NCBI GenBank assembly: GCA_024305745.1
Contig: JAHRBS010000013.1
Span: 1,984,001 to 2,048,000, forward strand
DNA from: Polyporus tsugae
Lineage: Eukaryota > Basidiomycota > Agaricomycetes > Polyporales > Polyporaceae
DNA: 64,000 nucleotides
Direction: 5' to 3'
Shown: positions 20,188-31,092 of the stretch, piece after piece
Layout: each line of letters starts with the position of its first letter
Position numbering within the stretch: position 1 is the first letter of the stretch
The notes under the pieces: generated by a model
The model's input: only the letters and a program-made list of their open reading frames with translations
What the model was told of the DNA's origin: nothing
The model's database searches: none
Program-made: the position numbers and the translations under genes

Positions 20188-22187
20188 ACGATCAACGTAA
20201 CCGCGATGTGGATGTGGTACGATCGCACGCCCAAGCGCTGTCCTCGTATGCCTTCGTTTCCCTACCGCCATGGCGACATCCCAGGCATCTGCTGTCACGG
20301 CAGTGTGATTCAGCGCGGTGGATGTGGTTCTCATCTTTCGAGGACCTCCACAGCGCTCCCCTCTGTCAGGAATGGCCGACGACCGCCACAACAAAGAGCG
20401 CCACCCGCGTCCGCTGCGGGTCCCAGGTCGCACCTGTTTGATTATCTCGCTATGCTATGCCCTTCGCTCAGCCGCTGTCGTTTGTCCTTCCACACTCCTC
20501 TCTGCATGTCCTCGCCCTCGCACCACACCCGCCTCCAAGCATGTCTCTGTTAGACATCCATCCATCATCCTCCCTCCACGCCTTTGCCACACACCTGTAT
20601 CGCCCCATCATCCGTTGCGTCCCGGCGCATCCGCTGCATTCCCATCTCACTTCGCATTTGTGTCTCGCTACTCGCTATGGAAGCCGGACTAAGTCTAAGT
20701 AGTCTCACCCTGTTCCTGTGTCCCTGCCTAGTATACCTCGCCGGTGGCAATAGCCCTCGCCCAGGCCCATCCCCTCATACTGTACCACCATTAGTCCCGC
20801 ATCCAACCTCGCTGTCTCATATGCACATTGACAACACGCACTGCAACGCAACACGCACGTCCACGCATACAGTATACACACACACATACACACACATGTC
20901 AAGCCGCCCGCCACTTCAATTGTATGATCTACAGTACCAGCATCGTCTCACCCAAATCCCTCCAAAAATCCATCTTCTTTCCTTCGCAATCCGCTTCTCC
21001 GTTGCAAACGTTTTCGATCGTCTAAGTTTATCATTCTCGCGTTGCTTTCCTCTCACTCGCTCGCTCGCTCGTATTGTTGCTGTTGATCGTCCGTGTTGCG
21101 GCCTGCCGTTGGCACCAAGTTCAGAATGCTGTCGTCAGTTGTTTATCGTTCTTCTTCCGAGCCCCAGTTCCCCTCCCTTTGCTGATTCAGAGCCGCGTCG
21201 GTTGTGTCGTGCACGTCTGCTGTCACTGTCAAAATGCTATCTATATATGGTTCTCATCTGTCTCACCCGTCTTTCACATGCATGCATGTACATGTTGCAC
21301 AGTGTAACGTTAAGTAAGGCTTAAGATCAAAGAGGCTCAAGCATAGAGGTACCTGACAAAATATTGCTGCGACTGTCGGATCGGGGACTCGAACGGGATC
21401 GTCGGTGCTCGCCACTGGCCAGTCATGGGGCGTTCAGGGACTCGGGATTCTATAGAAAGTGTCCCACACCGCTCCGTCAGCTGAGAATCTGTATGAGAGC
21501 TCACAGAAACTCTGCGTCGCCAAGGAAGCAAGAGGATTCAAAGAAGCGCGTGCATCGACTTCGAAGAGCCATGCGCAGGCCCCCTGTGGATCTCACACAT
21601 GAGTTTGCATCCATCCACGGCACAGGGCACAGCTACGGGGTTTTGGACCATAGGCAGGCAGGATATATTACACATATACAACGCCAGGTGGTGGTACCAC
21701 TGACACAAAGGAAACAGGAAACGGCGGTACTAGAGAAAAGGTTAGTGAAGTAGCTAAACACCCCTCGCGATGAGGGGATAAGTCAAGATTCAAGAATAAC
21801 GGAACAGAGAAAACACGAAGGGCGAGCCTCAAGCTTCGGATCTTGTAGCACATACGTAGCAGAAATCATGTATAGGGTGTATATTGTATAGCATCACCAG
21901 ATAAACGAAGGGGGGCAGGGAGCAACACTCGACGTTTGCGCCGGTATTGGTTTGGGATCAGGGGGGGCATCACAACAAGAAATAAATAGAGCAGCGAGGC
22001 GGGGAGGTGGGCGATTCCATCGGCTGCTCGCCCCATCATCCCCTCCTTTTGCGTCCCGAAATTCCTTCCTTCCTTCCATACATAAACCTACATGACGACA
22101 AGCCCCCTTGAGCGCTATCGCAACGGAACGAGGCATGAGCAAGAAGCTGATGATGAAACCGCCGGGAGCGCAGCAACGCTCAGCTTC
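20188..22187. other. About 2 kb without a recognised gene
   Basis: Pyrimidine-rich on the plus strand up to 21300, including a CA-type microsatellite. The first part is probably the MPS1 3' untranslated region; the last part (from about 21700) is the 3' side of the minus-strand membrane-protein gene. The longest open frame (20584-21324) is low-complexity and resembles no family that I know. Confidence 0.5.
20876..20896 (+). repeat. CA-rich microsatellite
   Basis: Alternating AC with one TA interruption, about 21 bp, in the gene-free stretch downstream of MPS1. Confidence 0.7.
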
Positions 22188-23924
22188 TCAGTTCTTCTCC
22201 TTCTGGTACCCCGTGAAGTCGTTCTCCGTCTCGACGGTGACGTGCACGCCCTCCTGGCCAATGTTAGTGTGCGAGTCGATGGGGAAGATCTCGGTGACCT
22301 TCTGGTCGCGACTGCCATTGACGGAGCTCTTGCCGTCCCAGTCGGCACCCTTGTCGCCATCGGCGAGCGGAACAGCATACATGGCTCCCTGGTCGTTCCC
22401 ACGGAGCGACAGCACAGGGTTCGCGGGGGGAAGGCCCGCGCCGCGGTTCGCAGAGATGACGTGCGTGGTGTTGCCCGAGCGGCTGGGGTTGCTCGAGGAC
22501 GACACGGCGAACGAGCCGCCGGACGCGAGGGAGCCACGGACGGCGAGGATGATGCGCATCGACATGGACGCGGTGAGGACGGCGGCCATCGAGGTGACGA
22601 TGGTGCGGACGGGGTCCTCAGGGCCGGTGGGTTTGATGATGAACCAGAAAAGCATGTTGACCATGTTCACGACCCAGATCGCGCCGTACAGGTTGAGGCC
22701 ATCACGGAGCATGAGCTTCCAGTACGAGAGTGGCTTGATGGAGAGTGAGCGGAGGGAGCGGTTGAGAGCAAGAGCGAACTGCGCCATGAGAAGCGGCTGT
22801 CAGTTTGGGTTCGTGATAGGTGCAAGATGAGATGAATAAACGTACGGAGGCAGTGTAAGTGAGGGTGGCAGACAGCCAGTAGATGCCGACCCAGTTGGCC
22901 TTGGGCTCCGCAATGCAACCTTGTCCTTCCAGGAGTGGTGTTGCTGTGGAAAAACGGGTCAGCATTAGCATTTCAACGGGAACAGGCGTGCACAAGTCAA
23001 GGAATTGTGTTCGGTTTCTGAGGCTGACTGACAGTTGATCACGAGAAGGAGCGAAGCGCGGAGGTTTTATTCCAAGCACACGCCACATCAGTCTGACAGG
23101 CGAGCCGAAAGGCAGGGCGTGCCAACAAGCATACTCGAATAGAAACGCGAACTTCCGAGGATCCCGACACTGAAGTTGACACGTACGTCGGTAGAATCCG
23201 CAGCAAATGGCGGTGACGACGACCTGGAGAGCGAGGAGACCACCCATTCCGAAGAGGATGTTTCTGTTCTTCTCGTAGATGGCGTGGACTCGGATCACAT
23301 GGATAGCAGAGCAGGCGGCCAGGAGGATTGCCGTGCAGATGGGCTCAAAGAGGAAGAAATTGGAGCATTGCTGAAACAAGGATGATTAGCTCCATCGTTC
23401 TATTAAAACCGTGATATGCCCAAAGATTGCGTTGCTTCGCGCGCTCGCGGGGGGGGGGGGGTGAGGTGGAATCAACCTCCGAGGGCATCGGCAGAATTTC
23501 CCCCGCTCTTCGGACGCTCGCCGGGAGGAGGTCCCAATACACTCGGGCAGGTCGAATGTGGGGATGACTCACAGCTTGTGACCACTTGGTGTCGAAGAAT
23601 GCGATACCTAAAGCGCAAATAGTGAGTCGAGGACGAGGAAGCTCGGGGGGGGGGGGGGGGGGGTGGTTACTGACCGACGATAGTGAACTCTATCGGCATG
23701 AAAAGGCGAAGGAAGTGAAAGAGGATCTTCAACGTGGGCCACTCCTTGGTGCGGAGGAGACGCCATGTGCGGGGGGAGAGAACGAGAGTGTCCCATGCAG
23801 CGACAGTGAGCGTGCAAACGAAGAAGTACTTCTGAGCGGAGAGATGGGGAGGGAGGTTGAGGTAGGGAGGGAGGATATCGGAGAGGTCGGGGGACGACCC
23901 AGAGTCAGTCGAGTTGTCGGACAT
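22188..23924 (-). CDS. DUF6533 domain multi-pass membrane protein
   Basis: Exons: 23924-23675, 23607-23573 (35 bp), 23370-23187, 22943-22846, 22778-22188; 385 aa. The N-terminal DUF6533 block is KYFFVCTLTVAAWDTLVLSP then WRLLRTKEWPTLKILFHFLR. Several hydrophobic segments follow: ICTAILLAACSAIHVIRV, ALQVVVTAICCGFYR, WVGIYWLSATLTYTA, and MVNMLFWFIIKP. A hydrophilic C-terminal tail of about 110 residues follows. The family is abundant in Agaricomycetes and has a seven-helix layout, but its function is unknown. Two introns are unusually long (202 and 243 bp), and two contain long C tracts on the coding strand. A nested ORF starting at 22787 is only the last exon. Confidence 0.85.
23449..23461 (+). 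repeat. G13 homopolymer inside an intron of the DUF6533 gene
   Basis: A run of 13 G on the plus strand, i.e. C13 in the transcript, inside the 202-bp second intron (23371-23572). Confidence 0.9.
23645..23663 (+). repeat. G19 homopolymer inside an intron of the DUF6533 gene
   Basis: A run of about 19 G on the plus strand, i.e. C19 in the transcript, inside the 67-bp first intron (23608-23674). The exact length is prone to sequencing error. Confidence 0.85.
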
Positions 23925-25080
23925 AGCGGCGGTCTTCCTGAGAGCCGGGGGACGAAGAGGGTGGGGGGACGGGGGGAGGACAAGGACGTTGAAGAAGGAG
24001 AGGAGAGAAAAGAGACGGGGAGAGCCTGGGAGGGAAAGGTGGCGGTGTGACTGTGAAGCGACCAAAGTATACGAGACGCCGGCGCTAGACACATCCGTCC
24101 AATCCCCGCTCCGCCCCCTTCTTTTCCTTCTCCCGTCTCCCGTCAGTATCGCATCCAACCAACCAACACCGCAACTAACACCTCCCCATCCACATCCACA
24201 TCCACATCCACATCCACAGCCCTGATAATCGCACTGCCCACCGCCCAAAACTCTCCCTGCTCTCAACATCCTCGGTTGTGACCCGCCAGAGACTCGATCT
24301 CAGCCCCTAACAAAATGCCACAAAACGACATGCATATTCAACTTCGATCAGATCCTTTTCCATCCTCGTTCCCCCCTATCTCGTTTCGCACGCGACCCGC
24401 AGATCGCCCAGAACGTCAACAGCCTACGGCAGGTCAGCGAGCTGGAACTCCTCCCTCGCTGTCGCATTCACTCCACCGGTACCCTGAAAATAGCCAGGAT
24501 CGCCCGTGGTCCTCGGGCGTTTATGTCGTCCACCCCCTTGTCCGTGAGTAAACTCGTACTGTATGCAGGTGCCTGAAGGCTTCTCCGCAGCACCACTCTC
24601 GCCCATGCGGATCTGCACAAACGCGAGAGAGTATTTGAGCTTTCAAATCCGGCGCCCTCAGGAACGATCTTGCAGCCTGTCCTCCACTTACACTGACTCC
24701 GGGACAGCCCCGGGATCTGGGCTCTCTCAATTCCCCAACCCAGCCAACGCTCCCTCTAGGCTCGATCGCAAAGCTTTCCTACAGTTGCTTGGAGCAACGG
24801 GGGACTGGCTGCGACTGGAGGGCATCCGGCGTTCCTGAACTAAAATCCTCCGGGGCTAGCACAGGAAAGATAACGGCCGGTTGGTGGAATGCGCGAAGCC
24901 GCACGCTGTGCTGCCATGCGCCAATTCGCTTTTGGGCGAGCCGCCACAGATTCAATCGCCTCTGGGAGTTCAAACGTTCAAATGTGCATTGCCCATAAGT
25001 ACGCTTAAATTGGTAGTGAGTCTAGAGTCGTTCGTTATGCCAATCCGAACTTCAGATCGCTGATATGACCAGGACATCAC
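23925..25080. other. Intergenic, upstream of the DUF6533 gene
   Basis: Contains the DUF6533 promoter with a CATCCA hexamer array, then about 800 bp in which I recognise nothing. A conserved C-terminal exon for the GST-like gene was sought here and not found. Confidence 0.5.
24187..24216 (+). repeat. CATCCA hexanucleotide tandem repeat, five units
   Basis: Five perfect CATCCA units, about 265 bp upstream of the DUF6533 start codon. Confidence 0.9.
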
Positions 25081-25804
25081 TCAACTGGATAGAATGTCGC
25101 ACCTGAGCCGAGCCGCCAACGTAACGTCCGCATACACTATCCTCTCGCCCCCGCCCCCTGAGAACAACGCCTTCTCCACTTCGAGCCATCCCGCGAACGT
25201 CCCGAAGATCTCCCGGAGCCCCTCCCAGTGCGCCCTTGGCTTCTCGCTCCTCAGCGGCGTCAGGTCCTCGAGCCCCCCAGGACGATTTCGCGCGCGTCCG
25301 CCCGAAGTGCACCGCGCCGCGCTCGTTCATGAGCGCGTGTGGCGGCGACATGCACAGTGCGGCGAGGTGCCCGTCTTGGAAGAGCGTCTGCGCGAACGCC
25401 GCCTGCAGCGCTGCGTACAACGCGTCTGTCTCCGCGGAGATGAGCCGCGGGGCGCGCGCAGGGTACGTCGCGTCGAGGTAGCCCGCGACGGCGGTGTGTG
25501 TGCTCGGGTCGTAGACGGTCGGGAGGGTGTAGAGCGGAGAGCCGTCAGGGTGCTTCTCGGCGGGGGGCGCGCCAATCTTGATGCAGAAGGCCTTGATGTC
25601 GGGGTACTCGACCCAGACGGTGCGGTACGGATTGCCCTTGATGTTCAGGGTGTGTACCTGGGAAGCTGTAAGTCCATGTCACTGTTCAACCGTAGGTACT
25701 GAACGACGGATGTACCTCGTTTTCCAGCAGTTGGGGTTCCAAGCTCTGACTGCGTTCGCGGTCACCTTGCGATTGATGTCGTAGAATACAATGGATTCTG
25801 CCAT
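25081..25804 (-). pseudogene. Glutathione S-transferase-like gene with a frameshift
   Basis: Exon 1 runs from ATG at 25804 (MAESIVFYDINRKVTANAVR, then AWNPNCWKTR). The second exon begins at 25657 with TLNIKGNPYRTVWVEYPDI, PTVYDPSTHTAVAGYLDATY and ALMNERGAVHFGRTR. This is the thioredoxin-like N-domain and helical start typical of fungal etherase/Ure2-like GSTs. The GST C-domain then continues one frame over (GGLEDLTPLRSEKPRAHWEG, FAGWLEVEKALFSGG, YADVTLAARLR), so the frame shifts between 25271 and 25300, which holds a C6 run and a CG repeat. It ends soon after at a TGA (25081-25083), short of the usual last helix. The first splice junction also does not restore the family frame cleanly. It is probably a pseudogene, or there are errors in the sequence. 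Confidence 0.7.
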
Positions 25805-26769
25805 GATCTCGGTGTGTGAAGCTCTCGATGTGGGTAATTCAACAGCACATATCGCTCCTTATGTATGTTTACTGGGTACAGACCTAGGCCTAACCTGAGT
25901 TCCCGTGCTTTCCTGACAGGGCATGCTCCTCGGGCATGCCTGTGGGTATTCTCCTCGAAATGGACCGACGTCAAATGATTTCGTGGGAGTGGACGATGCG
26001 TTACTTGTATAAATTGAGATTGCTAGGAAGGCAACAAGAACGCTGGATGACATTTTTGTTGGTGTCGAGACGTAGTGTAAGTCGGCCACTCATGCCTGAA
26101 CAACGAGCCCAAGCTCGCGATACTCAACCGCGCTGCCATGGCTAGCTTTGGCCCGGCGGACTCGCCGAGCCCCCAGCCCTGAGCCCGCATGTCGGTACTG
26201 TACCGTTGTAATTCTCGAAGGCAGCTCGAAGGGAAGCCCTCGCCATGCGGGCCACCGATGACCCGTGCCTTCGATCGCCCTCCGTATCCCGCCACAGCTC
26301 TCGCGTAATTGCGTCTGAGCCCACCAATGGCAAGTAAAGCAGTTGGATTCCACTGCCACCTGGTCTAGTCTTCTTCTCCAAAATCTCGCCTCGATTCGCT
26401 TCCCAAACTTCCTTGCACTCAATATCAGATCTAGACTGGGCTGAAAGATTCTGGATGCAAGGCACTTCAAGTTCTTGACTTTTATAGCGAGGTTCATGTC
26501 AAAGGATAGCGGCCAGTAGCCCACGCTCTGTCATGCAATCATTGGGTTCAACACGGCATGAGAGGGGGAATATATAACTGGAGGAGTAGTTGGTCTACCC
26601 AATTTGGGAGATATATTGCTTGCCTCAGGGTTAGGGCTTAGGGGAATTACAATTACTGGGCGGTGGACATATGACGTAACATTCCCGGGAACCGTAAAAG
26701 GCAGGGTACAGCTCGGTTGTGCTTCAAACTCCCCCACGTCTACTCTTCCGACTGTGCTTGCCATCCTTA
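25805..26769. other. Intergenic, nothing recognised
   Basis: 965 bp with several medium ORFs on the minus strand (26090-26524 and 26531-26896) that show no motif, repeat or family resemblance and overlap one another. It should contain the promoters of the divergent GST-like and homeodomain-like genes. Confidence 0.4.
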
Positions 26770-27324
26770 ATGTCAGTGCAGATCCCACATGATGAAGAGT
26801 CATGCCTCCCACCAGGCTGCTCCCGCCGCAGCCTCCCGAAGGAGGCCAAAGACCGGAGACTTGGTATGCGGTGTTGCCTGATCTGGAAATTCTCACACCC
26901 CAACTGATGTGACGTCATAACAGCCCTGTTTGCGGACGGGCGAATCCCGACCAAGGACGAGAAGCGCGCAGTCTTCGACGAGATCAAAGATATGAAAGAT
27001 ACAGAGTGGTACACCGCAGAACAACACGAGAAGTGGTGCTCTGGTCGGAAGGTTCATGATGAGAAACACAACCAGGACCGGATGACAGGTAAGTAGGTGG
27101 CTGGTCCCGCAATCTCATGTGTCAATCACCTCTAATGATAAGTTGTTTGGGCTTGCCGGGTAGAATATGTCCAGTCACAAATCATGCAGATGTCGGATGC
27201 CACCTGTATAGCACGTACAGTACGGCTGATTCAGCAGTGGTCCGACATGTTGGGTGTGTCCGACGACGCGGCTGTATACAGGATTATTCGTGATATTGTG
27301 TGCAACGCCGTTCAGCCCCAATAA
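26770..27324 (+). CDS. Small homeodomain-like protein (candidate, three exons)
   Basis: Exons: 26770-26863, 26924-27088, 27164-27324, giving 139 aa. The exons are joined by a 60-bp intron with GTATGC donor, CTGAT branch-like site and CAG acceptor, and a 75-bp intron with GTAAGT donor and TAG acceptor. Both keep frame across three otherwise separate open stretches. The middle reads SLPKEAKDRRLALFADGRIP, then TKDEKRAVFDEIKDM and EWYTAEQHEKWCSGRK. This resembles the helix pattern of fungal homeodomain-like proteins, in which the last helix holds W-F-x-N-R; here it is W-C-S-G-R-K, so the invariant Asn is Gly. A helical, Gln/Asp-rich C-terminus follows. No individual exon is long enough to stand out. 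It could be a decayed or fast-evolving regulator; the function is unproven. Confidence 0.45.
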
Positions 27325-27580
27325 CCGTTGAAGTGGAGGTGGTTCTCTGCAGTTCCATGGATTGTATGTCGCAGTTTCCTATATACGAATGTCTTATTTT
27401 TTGCAAAGCCCACGCAACCCATAAGTGGCTGAGGTTACACTGGCATCTAATCGAGAGCGAACATCTAATATCCAAGCATCATAGTACATATACGTACTCG
27501 TAAACACTGTAGCCAGTCACACAAGGAGCGGCAAGATGTCGGAGAGGCGCAATAGCATACAGATGTCCATGTAATGGTCG

Positions 27581-29934
27581 TCACAACTTGGCCTGCGGCG
27601 CCTTAAGTCGTTGCTCATGGCGGTCCTGCAGAACCCGACGCAATACCTTGCCTGTCGGGTTCTTCGGGATCTACGGTCGTGGGTGTTAGAATGTACCGTC
27701 CTTCAGAACGCACAAGTATTGTGAGAGGCTCACCTCGTCGACGACCTCGATCCCGCCCCTCAGCCACTTGTACTTGCTCAGGCTCTTCTGGATCCAGGAA
27801 TGCAGGGCATGAACGACGGCCTTCTCGCCCCGGCCCCGACCGTCGTCGCTTAACACGATCCATGCGCGGGGCACCTTCTCGTCCGAGGTACGTCCACCAG
27901 ACACGCCGGCGACGGCCACGTCCGAGACGAGTCTATCCGGGTACGCGAGCAGCGCGTTCTCGATCTCCGTCGGGGAGACCTGCGAGCCGGACACCTTAAG
28001 GATGTCCTTGGAGCGCTCGACGAAGCTGCACGCAAGACAGGGTGAGCGGGCTGCGCGCGAGCGAACGAGGGCAAGCAGGGAGGGAGGGAAACACTGACAA
28101 GAAGTGTCCGTCCTGGTCGATGCGGAAGCGGTCGCCGGTGCGCAGCCAGCCGTCAAGAAACGTCTCCTTCGTCGCCTTCTCGTTGCGCCAGTATCCAGGC
28201 ACGACATTCTCGCCCTTGAGCCACAGCTCGCCGGGCTCGTTCGGGCCTGCGAGCGTGCCATCGTCCTTCACGATCCGCGCCTCAATCCCGGGCAACAGCC
28301 TGCCCGAGCTGCCGGGTTTCGTCGGGCCGACGTACTGGGGCACCGCGCGAGTCGCCGAGATGGTCTGTCGAGGAAAAAAAGTCAGAATCCTCGCCAGACC
28401 GCCTGTGCACAAGAATCGCTCACGCATTCCGACATGCCATATCCTGCAAAGTGACGCACAGTGGATGTCAATGGGGGCACACGATCGACGGAGATGCTTC
28501 CTCACCCTCTGAGATGGCGTCGACGTTCTTGAGGAGGGATTGCCATGCCTTAGCGAGCTTCGGAGGCAGGTGCGCGGCGCCGCTTCCCGAGGCCACGAGC
28601 GAGCTCAGGTCCACCTCGCGTACACGTCGGTGGTTTACGAGCTGGAGAATGGCGGGAGGCGTCATGGGTAACACAGAGATGCGAAACCTGGCGATATAGG
28701 CACAGTTTAGCACGGAATTTCAAGGTCGGCAACATAGATGGAAGTGCGCTCACTTCGGAATGAGATCGAGGACGTGGTCAGGGTTCCATCTGGGGATAAC
28801 GATCGTCGGAATCCCGGCCCAGACGTTGCGGATGCATCCATAATGCAAACCATATGTGTGGTACATGGGAAGGAAAGCGAGCGTGACTAGTGGGTGTGTC
28901 TAGCGCAAGTCAAGCAGCATGAAAAGCTGATAAGCCACATAGGAATGCGAAGACTGCAGACGATGGTCTGCCCCGAGCATATTTGAATGTGCATTTGGAT
29001 CCATACATGAAGACCCGTAACGCGACATTGAACGGTGCACGCATATACTGACAGTCCACCAAAGAGTTCAAGGATACCCGCTGCAGACCATCGTCGTGCG
29101 GTCCACAAATTTTGAGAGAACAAACCTCTAGAAGAGGGTTAGGTACCTCCGCCTCTGTCGCGACTGCAACCTGCACCAAGCTTGCGATGACGTTACGATG
29201 TGAGACCATCACGGCTAAGTTGCACATTAGTCTCGTAAGAAACACCTCACACCAGAACAACGCACCCTTAGGTAGCCCACTCGTCCCGCTCGAGTACACG
29301 AGATAGGCCAGGGTATCGCGGTTGACGGGCCTGCAAGGCACGCGAGCTACTTTCTTGTTCCGAACTTCCCGGATGGCAGCGTCTAACGACGTCCGGCCCT
29401 CAATATGGCCGTCGAGAACGTATATCCGGTCGTCTGTAACCCCGAACTTGTGGGCGGTGTCGAGCGCGTTCGGCAGAAGATTCGGGTGGATGTACAGACG
29501 CGTCACTTCCGACGTCCGGAACAGATGCTCGAGTTCGAACGGAGTCGCGCCGGACGGTATGAGCGAGAAGGGTATTGCGGCTCTGAAGCACGCGTTCACG
29601 AGCGTGATGAATTCCTTGCGTTCCCAGTCGTTTGGTGGCGTGTTCTTTGGCAATGGGAATCGACACTCACCAGGCAGTTCGTACTCATGATAGCGATCAT
29701 CTCTCCTTCTGGCGCGAGCCCCAGACCGCCCTCTGATACGGGTGTAAGGAGCGCAGTTGCCGCATCATATACCCTCTCTTTGAACTCGTCCCTGTGCCAC
29801 CGTCTTCCGGAAAGGGGGTCGATGAGGAGGACCTTGTCCACTGGGTCAGTTAGGCCGGGCGAGCTGAACATGAGATTGTGAAGATTCGTCTCCGGGAGAG
29901 GAGGAAGGGGCGGAAAGAGAGATTTGTGGTGCAT
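27581..29934 (-). CDS. Acyl-CoA synthetase, 4-coumarate-CoA ligase-like, with peroxisomal-type C-terminus
   Basis: Exons: 29934-29671, 29614-29266, 29214-29147, 28899-28754, 28687-28506, 28443-28424 (20 bp), 28364-28099, 28025-27734, 27670-27581; 558 aa. ANL-superfamily motifs are YLVYSSGTSGLPKG (A3), HRNVIAS, FLPMYHTYGLHYG, VASGSGAAHLPP, GYGMSE (carried by the 20-bp exon), GELWLKGENVVPGYW, GWLRTGDRF (Asp), FVERSKDILKVSG and PKNPTGKVLRR with the catalytic Lys. It activates a carboxylic acid to its CoA ester via an adenylate. The C-terminus AKL is an accepted PTS1-type tripeptide, so peroxisomal location is plausible. The third intron is 247 bp and contains an inverted repeat. The substrate is unknown (aromatic or fatty acid). 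Confidence 0.9.
28959..29095. repeat. Inverted-repeat-bounded segment (MITE-like) in an intron
   Basis: A perfect 13-bp inverted repeat (GACGATGGTCTGC at 28959-28971 and its complement at 29083-29095) frames about 110 bp inside the only long intron of the acyl-CoA synthetase gene. This is consistent with a small non-autonomous insertion, but no target duplication was established. Confidence 0.4.
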
Positions 29935-30967
29935 CTCCGAGAGTTAGAGTTGTCTAGGGCTGATAGATGGGGCAGAAACGGAGACCACAGAAGAGCGGGG
30001 AAGCGAGAGACGGCGGGGTCTGAGTCGAGGAGATCAGGAGGGACTTTTGTATGTGCCCCTGTGCGAGAATGTTGGGCGTGTGCCCGGTACAGAAGACGCG
30101 ACGGTATTCCGGCATTCTGAAAGCCGGGGAAGGATCACGTCACCGTCTTGGGTCCGCAGTGCTGAGAATGACTGCAGTGGACCAACAGTGGACATGGGAT
30201 GGAATCACCGGATGGGACTGGATGGGATTCCTGGCGGGCGCCACTGCACATGCGCTCGGCCCGACCTCGTCCCGTCAACAAATATGGATCTTCCGAGGTG
30301 ACCTCGTGAGCGCATGAGTCCTCACCGTACGCGCTCTCCACGGCGACAAAAGCCTTTTCGCATGCTTACTTAGAGTACTGATTCTGATTCCATAGGAGGG
30401 CATACCTGACGGTCAAACACTGCGGGTCGCGGATGCAATCACCGTTTGACCCTATTACTGTAGAATTCAAGCTACACTGTACATGGGCGGCGTATGTACC
30501 ACTTACTTACATAACGCCTTGTGTCTTGTGCTTCCACTGCGGGCGGTCCCGTACTTATCCCACAGAATTCTCTTTTCGCCAGAAATCGCCACAAGACGAC
30601 GACGACGACGTGGATTTTGAATTCAGATCGCTCGAGGAGTAGATCGCGTGTCAGGCGACCAGGTATATGATGCATCATGACGTTCCGTTCGTTGGCGGCC
30701 GACGTCGACGCAACCACCCAAACACCCGCCGCCCATACAGCGCATCCGCCCCTCTTGGCCTCTAGGCTCCACAACCCAACTACGCGACCCACGCCTCTGA
30801 TCTCGCGGGACGCCCAGGCCTCATGAACATGGAAAAGAATCTACCAGAAACAGAATCACAAGTTCGCTAACGCAACTAATCCCGAGCACGCCGCGCGCAC
30901 CCAGCACCCAGACCGCAAGGTTCAGAAGCTTCGTTTGTTTCCGCCCAGGGTTCGGGTAGCAGAAGGG

Positions 30968-30975
30968 TATATAAG
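30968..30975 (+). promoter_or_regulatory. TATA box of the peroxiredoxin gene
   Basis: TATATAAG, 125 bp before the ATG, followed by pyrimidine-rich DNA. Confidence 0.6.
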
Positions 30976-31065
30976 CGGTCAGAGTTCATGCCCACCCCTG
31001 AGACCCCCCCTCTCCAAGCCGCGACGACGACCCCCTTGACGATCCTCACGACCGACCCCCGCGGT

Positions 31066-31091
31066 TGAACGCTGAACGCTGAACGCTGAAC
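31066..31091 (+). repeat. TGAACGC heptamer tandem repeat abutting the peroxiredoxin start
   Basis: Three full TGAACGC units plus a partial TGAAC, ending one base before the ATG at 31093, so it lies in the 5' leader. Confidence 0.85.
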
Positions 31092-31092
31092 A

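Larger units (their letters stand above)
29935..31092. other. Intergenic between the acyl-CoA synthetase and peroxiredoxin genes
   Basis: About 1.15 kb; it holds the divergent promoters, a TATA box at 30968 and a heptamer repeat just before the peroxiredoxin ATG. No gene is recognised. Confidence 0.5.

Noticed and set aside
20584..21324. 246-codon plus-strand ORF downstream of MPS1
   Set aside because: Low-complexity Ser/Leu/His-rich product from pyrimidine-rich DNA, no splice structure or motif; probably untranslated or intergenic.
21365..21410. tRNA-like B-box (GTTCGAGTCCC) on the minus strand
   Set aside because: The flanking bases cannot form a T-stem and no A-box or acceptor pairing is present.
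26531..26896. 121-codon minus-strand ORF
   Set aside because: Overlaps exon 1 of the better-supported homeodomain-like gene and has no recognised domain; not excluded, but unsupported.
20188..30000. Possible secondary-metabolite or defence cluster
   Set aside because: The DUF6533 protein, GST-like relic and acyl-CoA synthetase are dispersed, with no synthase, transporter or shared promoter pattern.
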